64,000 nt of DNA from the NCBI GenBank assembly GCA_021234155.1, contig JAJEKV010000052.1, positions 8,479,358-8,543,357 of the forward strand, given 5' to 3'. Positions within the stretch are counted from its first letter, which is position 1. Every line of letters starts with the position of its first letter. A program made the position numbers and the translations under genes. This DNA is from Isoetes taiwanensis (taxonomy: Eukaryota; Streptophyta; Lycopodiopsida; Isoetales; Isoetaceae). The notes beneath the pieces are model-generated. The model did not search any database and had not been told where the DNA came from. It was given only the letters and a program-made list of their open reading frames with translations. Positions 34,329 to 47,393 of the stretch are shown here, piece after piece.

Positions 34329-37300
34329 TGTTAGAATTTTGAAGTTAGTCATCACATGTTCAAGTATGTGACAGTGAAGAAAGGTTGCTGAAGGATCTAG
34401 AAAAGTGAGCCTGCTACACTTGACAATGCACAAGGGATTGATGCTAGATTTATAGTATCATACATATGCATATGTCTACATGGTGGAAAGGAGTCTATTG
34501 CAATCTCAATAGGGATAAACATAAAAAGGAAATGCTATCTAGGTCTATTCCTGACCATTGTTATTTTTCTTCAATTTCTATTATTAATTGAGAAGGATGA
34601 GGCCTATTATTTGGAGCCAAAGATAACGTTGAAACAGACACGATTGCATCAACCGAATGCCGCTTCCCAGTCGGCCAGAATGATGCCTATAAATAAATCT
34701 AAGAAGTAGATAGATGGTGATGATTTTTTATCAAGGTGAACCGATCGGTTGATTACTGTCTTGGGTCAGATATCTGAGTTGTTTGTTCAATGCTATCATG
34801 CAAAGTTAGCCTAAACATCTTTGATTGAATCTTATTGCATCTAACTTTTTAGTCACTTATATCTTGCATTGGTATCAGAGCAGGAAGTTGTCAAGCCGAT
34901 TTGGTGCAAGCCTTTTAAGCAGTGTAGAAGTTTTCAAGCGAGGGTCTGGTTTCCAGGTGTGGAAAGATTCTATCAAGCACATTTTGGAAGTTGAGGAATT
35001 ATGGGATCTGGTAGATTTAAAGAGTGAAGAAACTTAAAATGAGTTAAATGCAATTAGCAGGTCAGAAAGTTCTGTCAATGTTGCTAATATTGCTGACATA
35101 GGTGAAGTAAGTGTTGCACGAGCAGTGATGAGTGTTGGAGTAGGAAGGTCTGCATATGCCAGACTCAAAGAGGCTTAGTGGGTTATTACATGCAAGGTAA
35201 GTCCGACTATTCGGCTTAAGCTTAGAAAAAAAACATCTATAGACAAATGTGGAAATTTCTACTTAAGCAGTTCGAAGAAAAAACATCATCTCAGATTGAT
35301 TTACTGGAAAAGGAGTTGAAAGACTTGAAACTGTAGGAAGACGTAGATGTTTCATAATTTTTTAATAACTTTGACAATATCATAGCCGATCTGTCTGGAG
35401 CAGGAGTAAATGTTTCTGAGAGGAGTCAAGTACTCCAGATATCTAGCGCTATTGTTGAAAATGACCAATTAGCACTTTTCATTCGGAATATGATCAATAC
35501 CCACGTTGAGGTAGGGACTATACTTAGAACAGAATATGAATAGAAAAGGATAATAAAGGGAGGAGAAGAGTCAACAGATGTACTCTACGCTGGTAAGGCA
35601 AACAAAAGAAACTGATATTATTGCCATGAGGCAGGTCACTTTAAAAGTGACTGCCGTAAGCTCAACAATGACCAGGGCTGCTTCAACTGTGGTGGCAAGG
35701 ACCACATAGCAGCAAAGTGTTCCTCTTCAAAGGATTATGGAAGAGGAAAAGGGAAATACCTTAGAGGTGGAAGAAACCACGCAAACAGAGGTTGAGGAGG
35801 AAGGAAGCCAGCCACTGTCAATCTTGCACAAGAAAAAGGATCAAGAGGAGAAAGAAGTTGAAGATGAAAATGAGGTAAACTGTGCATTTGCTATTCTAGA
35901 TAAAGATGTTGAAGCTAACTCAGTATATGACACATTTGTAGTTGATATTGGAGTTGAGAGATCAGTAGTTCAATCTATTGATTTGCTCAAGGATTTAAAG
36001 CGAGCAAAATCTACGAAAATCCAAGTTTGAAATGGAGATTTGCAGTCGATTGAAGGGGTTGGTCTGCTGCAACTCTTTGATCTTCAAGGAAATGTAATTG
36101 ATATTGAAAATGTTCTGATATTGAAAATGTTTTGAGCATCTTGTGACAATTCCTAATAGATGTAGTTCATCTTACAGAAGAGGAAATACTAGAAATGGAA
36201 AGGACACCATAAGGGCATTGGTTGGATGCCTACTGTATCTTGCAAATATTTCTCGCCTGGTATAGCATACATAGTGAATGTCTTGAGTAGAAGGTGTCAT
36301 AATCCAAGTAAAGAACATTGGCAGGCAGGTAAAAGAGTCTTGAAATATCTAAAGGGAACTGCAGAGTATAGAATCACCTTTGATAATAATAACTTAAAGC
36401 TCCATGCATACAGTGATTCAGACTGGGGAGGGGATTTAAGCACGCATAAATCCACATCAAGATATGTTGTATTTCTAGGTGGAGGGCCAATTGCCTTTAG
36501 AATAAAAAAACAAAAGGCTATTGCCACGTCCTCGGCTGAGGCTGAATATGCAGTATCTTCATTAGTAGCAAAAGAGGTTGTATGGTTAAGAAGACTCCTA
36601 GATGAACTGCACTGTTATCAGACAGAACCTACCAAGATCATGACAGACAGTCAAAGCTGCATAGCAATTGTAAAGAATCTTGCAGATCATGAGAGAACGA
36701 AACATATAGAACTCAATATCCACTTCATCAGGGATCTAACATGGAAAAAATACATCCAAATGGAATACATAAACAATGCAAGACAAATATCTGATGTGTT
36801 CACAAAAGCATTGGCAAAAAACAAATTTGTAGAATTCAGGAATGACCTTAATGTTACAGAGATATATGATGAAGGAGGAATTTTGAATTTTGAAGTTAGT
36901 CATCGCATATTCAAGTCTGTGACACTGAAGAAAGATTGTTGAAGGATCTATGAAGGTGAGCCTGCTACACTTGACAATGCACAAGGGATTGATGTTCGAT
37001 TTATAGTATCATGCATATACATATGTCTAGATGGTGGAAAGGAGTACTGCAACCTCAATAGGGATAAACATAAAAAGGAAACGCTATCTAGGTCTATTCC
37101 TGACCATTGTAATTTTTATTCAATTGCTATTATTAACTGAGAAATATGAGGCCTATTATTTGGAGACAAAGATAACGTTGAAGCAGACACGATTGTATCA
37201 ATCGAATGCCGATTCCCCGTCTGCCGGAATGATGCCTATAAATAAATCTAAGAAGTAGATAGACGGTGACGGTTTTTTATCAAGGTAAACCAGTCAGTTG

Positions 37301-37359
37301 ATTACAGGCTTGGGTCGGATATCTGAGTTGTTTGTTCAACACTATCGTGCAAAGTTAGC
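34329..37359 (+). mobile_element. Ty1/copia element with integrase and RT deleted
   Basis: The left LTR (34329-34868, 540 bp) starts TGTTAGAATTTTGAAG and ends in CA. The right LTR begins at 36884 after a purine tract (GAAGGAGGA) and matches well to about 37359, then is truncated. The primer site TGGTATCAGAGC is at 34870-34881. The interior has a gag start (WKDSIKHILEVEELWDLV) and two CCHC knuckles at 35617-35710, the first Cys replaced by a TGA stop. A protease remnant follows (VVDIGVERSVVQS), with the expected active-site triad degraded. From 36130 the sequence jumps to the end of RT and RNase H (36226-36870: VLKYLKGTAEYR, YSDSDWGGD, ATSSAEAEYA, IADVFTKAL-like). Integrase and RT core are absent. 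Confidence 0.92.
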
Positions 37360-40170
37360 ATTGCTGCAGTAATTTGATCATTCCCATTGCTACATTGCTC
37401 ATAGAGCAAGAAAACCCTTAGTATATGGTCAAAAAGATCTAGACAAATACCCATTTTGAAAATGTACAGGCTTAAAATATTGCAAAATGTGATTAAAAAA
37501 ACCACCCCTTTCCATATATTTTCGTACGAAAGCACTCCAAGAATAACCCATTCCCTATAACTCAGATGGTTCATATGGGATTCCAAGATGAACCCTCTTG
37601 GGATTCAAAAGAGATAATGTGGTCATAATGCAAGACACTCGATCACCCAGAGATTCTTTTGAGATAAAAATACCCTCCCGTCCAATAACAGAACAAGCCA
37701 CCAAATTTTCTAAGTACCTGAAATGTTCATTCTGGTCGATCTGAAGGACGACAGTATCCCCATATCGCCCGCCAGATGGGACATCCCTGATGTCTCTGAG
37801 TACATGGGTTGATGAGGTTTCCCATGTATTTTTATGCCTTTGGTATTTAAATATAGGGTTTCCAATATTGCTTGATGAATTTGAGCATATTTTACAATAT
37901 CCTTCCCCTTGACCAATGGCCAAGATATAGCCATAAAATGATTTAGCTATAAAGCAATAATACAAAATGGAGACGACCTTCAACTAAAAAAGAATAAATA
38001 CAAAATAGAGGATCAGGAGGATCCCATGTATCCAATCTTCCAGAGAAAGATTCTTGTGTGATGTCTTCCTTTTCCTTATGCTTAGTCCTCTAGAACAAGG
38101 ATTGAGTATATAGATGAGGATGATTCGACTAAGACGTGCTAGGGCTCGTCAATAGCTAAAGCAGTTGCTATCAACAACAAGTCTAACCATGTCCCTTTGT
38201 TCGGTTCATAGAGGGCTGGAAGTCTTCTACGCTAGGATCTTCTTCGCTTGTGAACCTACGAATATCTCAGTGGTTTCCTCTTGATCATGATTCGGGTTAT
38301 TGAATAGGTCCTCTGAAACTGCTTGTTGGTGTTGCGGGTAGAGCTCGAGCACTTTTCATCTAACTCTTAGATTGGCTCTAATGATGGCATTCCATATAAG
38401 TCCAAACATATTTGCATTATATCCCTTAGTGTCACCTGGTGCATTAGGGTCTTTCTAATGACGTCAACGTAAGTGGATGAACATTCCGTCTATTTCTTGA
38501 TCCATTCTTAAGCAGAATGACAAATCGCCTCAACAAATCTGTAGAATCTGGTAAGAGCTTACCTTGACATCGTAGAACAGAATGGGCTCAACCATTCTTG
38601 CTTCCCCCTGATCTGCAGAATCTGGTCGCGCCTACACGGCGCTCTCAGATTCTGCAGGTCATGGGGAAGCAAGAATGGCTTCCCCCATTCCATTCTACAT
38701 CACATATAGAGTGGCCTCCATCTCGTTTGTGATGAAGTTAGTCACCGCAGCAAACTGCTAGATCTTGCAAAGTGACTCTCGAGACTTCCACAAACTCTGG
38801 GATATAGAAATGGCCGAGGAACAGGTATGTCAAGTTTTTGTAGACAGCAGTGATGCTTTTAGTGGCGAATATTCGCAAAAGATGGATTTTTAGGGATTTT
38901 TTAAAGTTTCCCACGAATGTTTAGTAGGTTATGTATCACATTTTTTAGTAGAACATTCGCCCTGAGTTGATATGAAGCTGTCCTTCCAAGAAGAAATTTG
39001 CCATGTAATTGAACCTAGGACAAGAACGCATTCGCCCTCAATTTTTTATAGCTTCTTGCGACTAAACATCTAGTATTTGTTCTGATTCATATCAACACTA
39101 GCTTTTGAGCATCACAAGATTGTCTATAAGTTATTCCTTGAAACTTGTATGACTTGATAGAGTTTTCTGTGTTGCATTTGTAGGTAATGTATTTCATGGA
39201 ATCAATTTGGTTTTAGAACGGAATAATGACCTAGAAATGCTAGATTTCCACCATAAGTCTTCTATTTTTGTGCCTTGAATTCAAACCCATTTCTTCTTTG
39301 AGTAGATAAGAAGAAATGGATTATTCAACATATTCGCTATTAAAACTAGTTTTATTCTTCTTTACATTCGCCAACCATTCTATATAAATTGCATTGAAAG
39401 AATAAATAAAAGCATCCACCACTTAAAATGGCTCGTTCTGGTGGGCTAGTACCTTGTATCTTCTTTAGATCCTTCCTAACCCAGAAACCCACCTCTATAT
39501 CAGGTATAGATCCTTCGTAGAACCCAAAAACCCATCTCTACATCAGGAATCCTAATCAGTGAACCTTAGCCAGTGAAAGCCAATGAATGTTAGGCGTATG
39601 TGACTAGAGTATAGCTTAAGAGTGAGGTATTGTTATGTTCTATGGATTGAGTCTACAATATTTGCACCTCTTATGCTTGGGAAAGGGGTAGAGACCTAGA
39701 AGCCTTAGATGACATGCTCCTAGTTAATTCCTCTTTAATTCCCAGTAATTCGGCATTGCATAAGAGCTCACTTGGTTATGGAAATATCATTCAATGAAAG
39801 AGAAATCATAGGTTAGTAGTCATTTGTCCTCACCCATTTGCAGTCAGTCCGTTCTTATGCCCGGCGCAGCAGCGCAGTCCTCCTTATGGCCGGGACGGCA
39901 TGGCCTGGCACCACAGTCTAATACAAAATTGCACTACATATGTTTCAATTAATTATTGTTAAGTGTTTTCTTTGGCATTTAATGTGCAGGATAACCTTAA
40001 TGCCAAAGACACGCAAGATTTAACTTCACCAAAACATAAAAGCAGCCATCAAAGCAAGCTGCCATGCTTTCAAAGAAGAGAAAAGAAACAAAGTTGTACT
40101 AAAGCCATCATTAGTGAGATGGATTTTCTATTTCGAGCCAAGATTATTATACATCAAAATTCTCAAAGCC
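37360..40170. other. Intergenic; one unrecognised open stretch and one hairpin
   Basis: A - strand frame at 37983-37555 (containing HVLRDIRDVPSGGRYGDTVV and SLLNPKRVHLGIPYEPSEL) continues one frame over to about 37370 (ALYEQCSNGNDQITAAM). It may be a gene or transposon fragment, but I do not recognise it. 38040-39950 holds no supported gene apart from the hairpin listed separately. Confidence 0.4.
38592..38678. repeat. Long hairpin: 33 bp arms, 21 nt loop
   Basis: The left arm (38592-38624) starts CCATTCTTGCTTCCCC, and the right arm (38646-38678) ends GGGGAAGCAAGAATGG. 31 of 33 positions pair by eye. Weaker pairing extends outward with bulges (AGAATGGG on the left, CCCATTCCATTCT on the right). 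Such a fold is compatible with a miRNA precursor or a very small inverted-repeat transposon. The strand cannot be told from sequence. Confidence 0.8.
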
Positions 40171-43100
40171 TCAAGGATTCAGAAGATTCGAGAAACTCAA
40201 ACTTGTGGCAACAAGCAATGCAATTCCTGTGGCTAAGCTTAACCAGGCGAGTGCTGAATCTGCAACCAAATAATTGCAAAGTCCATAAGATAATTCTAAG
40301 CAAGCACATATGATGCAAACACAAACTTACTCTTCCGAAGCCGTTGAACTTCAGATGTCAAAATTTCCGAAGCACTTGTCTCCGATCCCTTTCTCCCGTT
40401 CTTATTTTGAAACTGTTCTACACTAGACTTACTGTCAGAAAATTCTGGATAAAAAAAGCTCTCATTTACTCGTCCCTGATCATCCGCAGCCGCTGTTATG
40501 GCAGCAAATAGCGTAGTTAAAAAGGCATCTGCCCTTCCCTCTCCTTGATAAAACCTGTTTCCTTTTTCGTTGAAAAACCTTGTGTCTTGGTCTTGGTCTT
40601 TTTCTTCATCTGAATCTGATACAAGCGGCATGTCCTCTTTTCTTTCCTCATCCTCATCTTCAACATATGCTTTATAAGTGAGCCTTAACATCACCTCTCC
40701 TGCAAATCGTTTTTGAACTGGTCCCCATCCACCTTTAAGAGTGATTATTTTATCAACCGGCACTGTGTCCTGTAGCTTGCCTAACTCTACCTGCTCAAAA
40801 ACCCATGGCAAAACAATGCAATTATTTCTCCCAGTCGACGATTCAAACATAGCGCACACAACGGCATCCATAATATTCTTACCTCTCCATAGCCTACGGT
40901 GAATGTGGTAAATCCAACCCTATCTCGAATGCGTACTGATAACTTTTGTGCTTTGGGATCAGTCACTAGTAGCTGGAAATCCTGTCCGCAACAATAACCA
41001 ACATATGCTACTTATCAGAATAGATAACCATAAAAAAAAGTTGGCACTATTTCTAAGCCAGGTTGATTTTTCTAAAGTACATTACACTATTTGTAAATGC
41101 TTAGCTTTTGAATGATTTCATTACCAATATGTACACCCATAAAAGCATTGAAAAAGAACGTTTCATAAGGGATGAGACAAAAGAATATGTTTAACCTTAC
41201 TTGATTCCATATTGGAGCTCCAGGAGGACCAATTATTGAAGTTTGGCTGTTTTTCTTGCTTCGAATGACTTGGTCACCTAGCATGAGTATAACATATGGA
41301 TCTGATTTACCTGCAAAAATAAATGTCTTAACACATTTAAAGCACAACGGCTAAGGTACCATGTGTAATAACCCGATTTATAATAAAATCTTAAGCTTGC
41401 AACATTTCTTGTATAGTTCCACGTCATCAGCAGGATGTTCTTTCATTCTTTCATAATGTACATATAAATAAAGGAGAGCGATACAAACATACCAACTGGA
41501 AAGTAGTCAATTTTACGTGCATCCACCAATGTCACAGACAGTTCACCAGAGAAGTCCTTGTTACCATCCATGTAGCCATCCTTGAAATCCTTTGAAATGG
41601 GTCCAGCTGGTCTCCCATTCATAAAATTCAACACGATCTTATTTGGGCGAGCAAATAATCGAGGAAGGTCTTCAGTAAGCAGCTTTGTCAAGAATCTGGA
41701 AAGAATGTAAACTCCTCAGAACATAAGGGTTTTGATGTCAGGAACGTATAAGTCTACAAAAAATTCTGAACATAGTGTTTATAGCATAGTAAGAGTTGGC
41801 AAAGTTGATTCTGGAAAGATAGAAATAGTTTAAAGGACATGGCAATGCTGAGTTCGATATTCCATCTGCCTTTAATGGTTCCTTTTGCTAGTATAACTAT
41901 CAGCACATGCTTTCCAAATATCAGCTCCTTGCAATGAAATAAAATGTACATCTTTAAAAGTATTCCATCTGTGCATAGGTTCTATCCTAAGCCTATGATC
42001 ATGTTGTCTAAATATCTACAATGCAAATGGAAGTGCCTGGCTGGAGGCACAATAATAGAACTTGATGTACACCTACCCTCACATATTCTGCATGATACTG
42101 AGGAAATTTTCTCCCATCTTGTCTTTTCCATTGGCTGGTATGCATTTCAAAAAGATATGGCTCACTAGACCTCTATCTGTATGATATATCCAAGTAAATT
42201 CTTCTAAAACAGGTTTTCATACATTTTTTTTTATTTGCCCCTTTTGCTACTCTCATGCATCCCTTGATCACTCTAAGCCACACCAGAGATCGTATAAATA
42301 AAGCAGAACTGAAACTGTTAGAATGGAACACTGTTCTCTCATAAAATCATATGGCTATACAGAAATGAGATTTCCTGCTAAAATATAATGACATCCGGAA
42401 GAACAAAAAAGCTAAGTGCTGCAAAGTGAGTATTTTTACACTTCCCTAATCCTGAAGCAAGCATACTTCTCCAAACTTAAAGCAAAAAGTAATATTTTTC
42501 CATTCCGCTATTTCTACATTTTTTATTTGACATGTTAATCTTTTCATGGCCCTAATCCTGAAGCGAGCAATGACCCTCTAAAGTTATCCAAACCAAAGAT
42601 AACAAAATAATTTCCGATTCTGATATTCCTACATTTTTCATTCGACATGTTAATTACAAGCATATTTTACTTACTTTGAAATGAATGGGATTGCTGATGC
42701 AGCAGAGATGTTCATGCAGATGAAACAAGAACATGTTAGAAAATATGTAAACTACATATATGAAGGGATAATAACATAACATACACATGAGATTGAAGAG
42801 CCCAAACGGTGCTAAGCCCAGAGTGATTTTGGGCAAAGAAACAAAGGCCCAAGTAGCTGTTCCGACCCATGGCTGTGTAGGTATCAAGCGTAATTTTACC
42901 CAAAGTTCTCCATCCACATCCAAGCCTCGAACACCAATAGGTATAACTAAAGGCATGAATCCAACCTTAAGAGAAATAAAAAGCAGCATGCGGGCACCCC
43001 CAGTGTATCTCAAACCAATGTGGTACCTATAAAATGGTCATGCTCATGATTAGTGTTAAGAGCGTTTAAATCCATTATTGAATCAGATAACATACTGAAG

Positions 43101-44096
43101 ATCATTAACACGACGAGAAGTCCTTCGCTCAACAGTGCGTACTGATATTGGCTCATCTCCAAGATAAAAATGCTTTATTTGCACTCTCCTCACATAAGAA
43201 GGTTTTTGAAGGTTGTCAATGATAGGTTGAAGAAGGCCTACAAGCCAGTTTTCCAAGCCACGACGATAAACCTTCCAAAGCTTACCAAGTACCATGTTCA
43301 CCCATTCTACTGATTCTTTTCTTCTCAGATCTCTTTTCAAGAAAAACGAAAATGCTGATGGTGCTTGGAAAAAAATGGGTGACTCTGTATTTTCCAAAAG
43401 TTGCCTCTCTGTGGAAAATGCTCTCTCTCTGGTTTTAGCTTTCATGTTGTTCCACCATCTCTCAAAAACCACCCCGGTCAATAGGAATGCTCCAAACATG
43501 GCAACAAATGTGCCTATTAAAACGGGAAGAGCAGGTGGTGCAGAAAATGCATCTGAAGGTAATGGCAAGTCTTTCCATGTTGACAAAGTCCTGCTGAAAA
43601 AGGTTACTGGCTTTTGCTTTGTAATTTCCAATTTGGGCACCTGATATTCAGAACCCGAAGAAGACTGGTGTGTTGATTCTCCAGTTTCAATACGACTTTC
43701 CTCGAAATTAATGCTTTTTGATGTGGGTATGAAGTAGTTTGCTGATCTAACAGTGTGCTCTACAACTGCAGTCCTTGCCTTCTGAATATTCTCAGACGAT
43801 TTTGAGCCCCAACTACTTCCACAGAAACAGTTAAACTGCCCAGAGCCAGTAATTCTTCCTGGAATTGCTATCGTTATACTGAAGTGACTATGATTGAAAC
43901 CAAAGGCAGAAGACAATGCTCTTGTCTGAATATAATGCTTCTCCAGGTTGGAAAATGCAGAGCATCCCACCCATCTGTAAGTAGCTAATTCTTCTATTTC
44001 TTTCTCAGAACATTTGCCGAGCTTGTAAGAAAGCTTCAAAGTAGATGGGGAGTACACTAATGATATAGCCGATCCTGATAATAGATAAAGAACCAT
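40171..44096 (-). CDS. SMP- and C2-domain membrane-contact-site protein, NTMC2T5-like, 8 coding exons
   Basis: Exons, high to low: 44096-43096, 43026-42785, 42693-42675, 41695-41493, 41310-41201, 40981-40883, 40790-40331, 40259-40171. GT-AG throughout, and the phases sum to 740 codons plus TGA. A TAG lies directly before the ATG, fixing the start. An N-terminal region of about 190 residues, possibly a plastid-targeting leader, precedes a transmembrane helix (about 190-212, PALPVLIGTFVAMFGAFLL). Then come an SMP lipid-transfer domain from VEWVNMVLGKLW to about residue 440 (LRYTGGARMLL, GELWVKLRLIP, WAFVSLPKI), the conserved LLTEDLPRLF, a C2 domain (about 470-600, GELSVTLVDARK, KSDPYVILMLGDQVIR) and an acidic tail. 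The last exon adds a hydrophobic helix (LAWLSLATGIALLVA). It resembles Arabidopsis At1g50260/At3g19830. By family, it would tether membranes and move lipids. Confidence 0.92.
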
Positions 44097-44106
44097 CTAT
44101 GGGCTC

Positions 44107-44290
44107 CTGCATGACCAAAAAAAGGATAAGAATAAAGGGAAAGAATAACCATTTTACCAAAACGATCGATTAGTGGAAGAATAATTTTTAGAAATTAGAT
44201 CGAATTAAACATTTCTAAATCTCCAAAAGAGAGCTTCATCTTTTGTGAAAAGAAATATGGAAACGAAAAAGGGCAAAGCATGTTATACCT
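44107..44290 (-). other. Probable 5' untranslated intron of the NTMC2T5-like gene
   Basis: On the - strand, CTTTTGAG/GTATAAC near 44288 looks like a donor. TTTTTTTGGTCATGCAG ending near 44107 looks like an acceptor, 10 bases before the ATG. No in-frame coding continues upstream, so this would be an intron in the leader. Inference from splice signals only. Confidence 0.4.
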
Positions 44291-44807
44291 CAAAAGGATG
44301 ATGCTGCTGCCGAAACATAACTCAGTCACTAGCGCCACTTGTAGAAGCACAAAATTCTGCGCTCAAAAATCAGGAAGCTTCAAGATTATATAAAGAAACA
44401 TGGACGCGCATGAATGTGCTATTCAACTACTATACACAAGCAGGTACTCGTAAGGTTTGGGATTTGTAAGGCGTTGAACTGGAGATAGGCTGCTTGTACT
44501 CAGGCCAATAGTTCTCGAACGCGTAAAGGCACTCGCTGGTGATCACGGGACCCACACACTGCCGACATCAAGAAATAGTAGAATTGGGAATATGCTTGTA
44601 GAATGTCTGTGAAGGAGACGCCCACATTTTTCCCTGGCTACGTGGCAAACCTTGATCTTGCCACGTCCATCAATTCGCATGTAAAACAAGGCTGGCCTGG
44701 CTGGGTGACGTTACTACAGTCAAATTAGGCCCCAAAGAAAATCGAGCATCACCTTGATATAATGAGAAGTTACTATAGGGGCCCTATTGCAAGCCGTAGA
44801 GAAGGTT

Positions 44808-44901
44808 AATTCCTCCTTCCAGCGGGGCGGGTTCTGTAGAACAATTTGTGAGGCTCGAAGATTGAGCAGGTTATTCTACAGACCCGTGAGAGGGAGGGAA
44901 T
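44808..44901. repeat. Imperfect hairpin upstream of the NTMC2T5-like gene
   Basis: The left arm (44808-44844) runs from ATTCCTCC to GGGTTCTGTAGAACAA. The right arm (44871-44901) reads TTATTCTACAGACCCG and then GAGGGAGGGAAT. The inner 15 pairs and the outer ends match well, with mismatches and a size difference in the middle. The loop is about 26 nt. It is roughly 700 bp upstream of the start codon. Confidence 0.65.
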
Positions 44902-45465
44902 GATCCCTTTAAATCAGGAGTCGAGGAATCCGGCATCAACCTATCCGCAATATAAAAAACCAGCTTCGCCATCAACGGGCATGAGATTGCGATAATCTTC
45001 TGCTCCAATTGTTCTTCAATTTAACTCCTCCATATCTAATGGCCAGGAGCGGTGGGATCTTAGTAAATTTTGAAATCCCTAATTTAAGGGAAAATAGAAG
45101 CCATGTATAAAACGATTGAGGTGATTGAATTCCTGATGTCTTTTGTTTTTTGGTCAAAAGGGGCTGGTGATGGCGCTTATGATCATGGAAAAAATTAGTG
45201 GCTATTAATAGCCAAATGGCGATTTTTTAGGGGGTCTAGACAATTTTTGCGGCGAATTTTATGAAGAGAGATTTCTTTAAAAAAAATAAAAAATAGCCAT
45301 AGCTAAAACAAGTACTCCATTATTTTTCTAGGATTAGCCAAACTATTTTCCCCCTTTTCCTTATAGAAAAAGGGATTAGCCTTTCTTTATATTACAGTAA
45401 TTACATATTAAATCATTAATAGCCAAACCAAAATGAATTACTATTATAGACTTTTACATATCCCC
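44902..45465. other. AT-rich intergenic
   Basis: No gene seen. Short repeats of ATAGCCAAA and related words are scattered through 45190-45430. The large duplication begins at about 45466. Confidence 0.5.
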
Positions 45466-47353
45466 ACCTACCATCATCAATGATAGTAGTTTTTCAAACT
45501 ATGCATTTCTATTACATATACCATATATGCATCTTCAAAAAGGAATTGTAAGAGATGGCCAATCTCTTTCTAGATGCCCCAGTTAGTTCTATAAGATCTT
45601 CCCTCAAGGGTTAAAGATAAATGCAATTTGATCACCATATCTAGAAGGTGTTATTGCATTGAATGTTGTTCAGATCATGGATATTATAAGCTATGTTGTG
45701 AGCTTTTGTTAAAAGTTTTTTAATATTATTATATATTTCTTGATTGTTGATTATAATTTGTAATTGCAGTACATATAGCTAAAGCTACAAAATTTACATT
45801 TTTTTGCTTTTTCCAGTTAGAAAAAATAATCAAGTGAAAGTGTATAGTACTTAATTCAAAAGTTTCGCCAAGTCCAAGTACATACAAATGTATGGTAATA
45901 ATAAATTTAGCCAAATGTATATCATAAAGTACTGTAAAATTTTCAAAAATAGCCAAACTATTTTTTATGGAAAAATATATAGCATGCTTAATTTTTTCCC
46001 TACTTATGATTTCAGCCCCGTTCGTTTGGTCATAACTTTTTATTCAATTGTCAGATCTAGATGATTTTGAGCTCTTTGGAAAGCTCGTTGTGTGCCCTTT
46101 CTATTATACATGATTTCTATGGTGATTATACTGTTTTAGTAGAAAATAAATCGTCTAGCAGTTTCGGCCCTTTATTGGTTTGGCTACAATCTTCTTTTAT
46201 CTATAACTCGTGGGCCTGGTGGCAGTTTTAGGCACGTTAGCGCTCATTGGAAAGCTCGTGGAGCATTCTTTTCAATGGCGCTTAAATTTATCAGAAGCTA
46301 TTCTTTGCTCTAAAATCTCCGCCCCTTTCAATGGAGATGGCAAAAGCAACTCGCATTCCTTCCAAGCGCTCCTCTAGTAATTCTAATGGGATACAGGGTG
46401 CTGGAGGAAGGGAATATGCTTTAAATTATTCAAAGACTAGTGTTCGAGATGCACACAAACTGGCTCGTGAGGGTGCTCTTTCTCCTCGTGAGTATTTGCT
46501 ATCATAAGTAGCGTTTAAAATTGAGGGGCAGAGAGGCAGGCTTCTGTGCACACTACAATAGAAAGGGTGTTTTTCGTCGGGTATAGCATCAAACAAATTG
46601 ACGCTATATGTATTCTCAAAGGCCCACCAAATGTCACGAGGTTGATGCTAAAAGTCATATACTTTGATGTCGCATGGGCGTCATCCTTTGCGTCAAGTAG
46701 TGTATCGTGGCTACATAATGCAAAAATGACATAACGACTACATTCGAAGCAATTGCATGTCATGTTTGTGTCGAGCTTATATCCAAATTATTCAATAATT
46801 GCCGCATACTTTCTATCATATTAGTCTCGACACCATGACTACATTTGTGGCAATTGCATGGCATGTAATCGTGTCATATTTTCTATCATATTAGTCTTGA
46901 TTATGCAACTAAATGATTACATCATATTGGCATCCTTATCTTGTATAGGTTGACATCCTTTGCGTCATATTTGTAACTCTCTTACAACATGTTTTATATC
47001 CTTTTTTATGCAACTTATAACGAGCCTATTTTATTTCGCAACATGATTGTGACCTTTATTTATATAGTTATGACAAATTTTGTAATGTTTGAGCAACAAA
47101 ATTTCGTCAAAATTTAGGTCTTTTGTGATATATACATGTCAATTTTTATGAATACATATGATACCATTGGCAAATTTGTGTCCAAATCACAAAGTCTCTT
47201 TGTGGCAATTTTACTTCCAATTTTTGTCATTTTCTCTCTACATCAATAGGCGTTTTTTTTTTAAGACAAATTAGTATTTAGATGTTTTTTTTTTTTGGTG
47301 TTCATATATGCAAAATTGGTTTGGTTTGAGTCTATGATTGCATCATGCATAGT

Positions 47354-47393
47354 AGAATAGAATAGAATAGAATAGAATAGAATAGAATAGAAT
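47354..47393. repeat. (AGAAT)8 microsatellite in duplication copy 1
   Basis: Eight exact AGAAT units. The equivalent tract in copy 2 has ten. Confidence 0.95.

Noticed and set aside
46331-46507. 58-codon small gene starting MEMAKATRIPSKRSS
   Set aside because: The copy-2 counterpart (60173-60265) shifts frame and stops after 30 codons, and no family is recognised.
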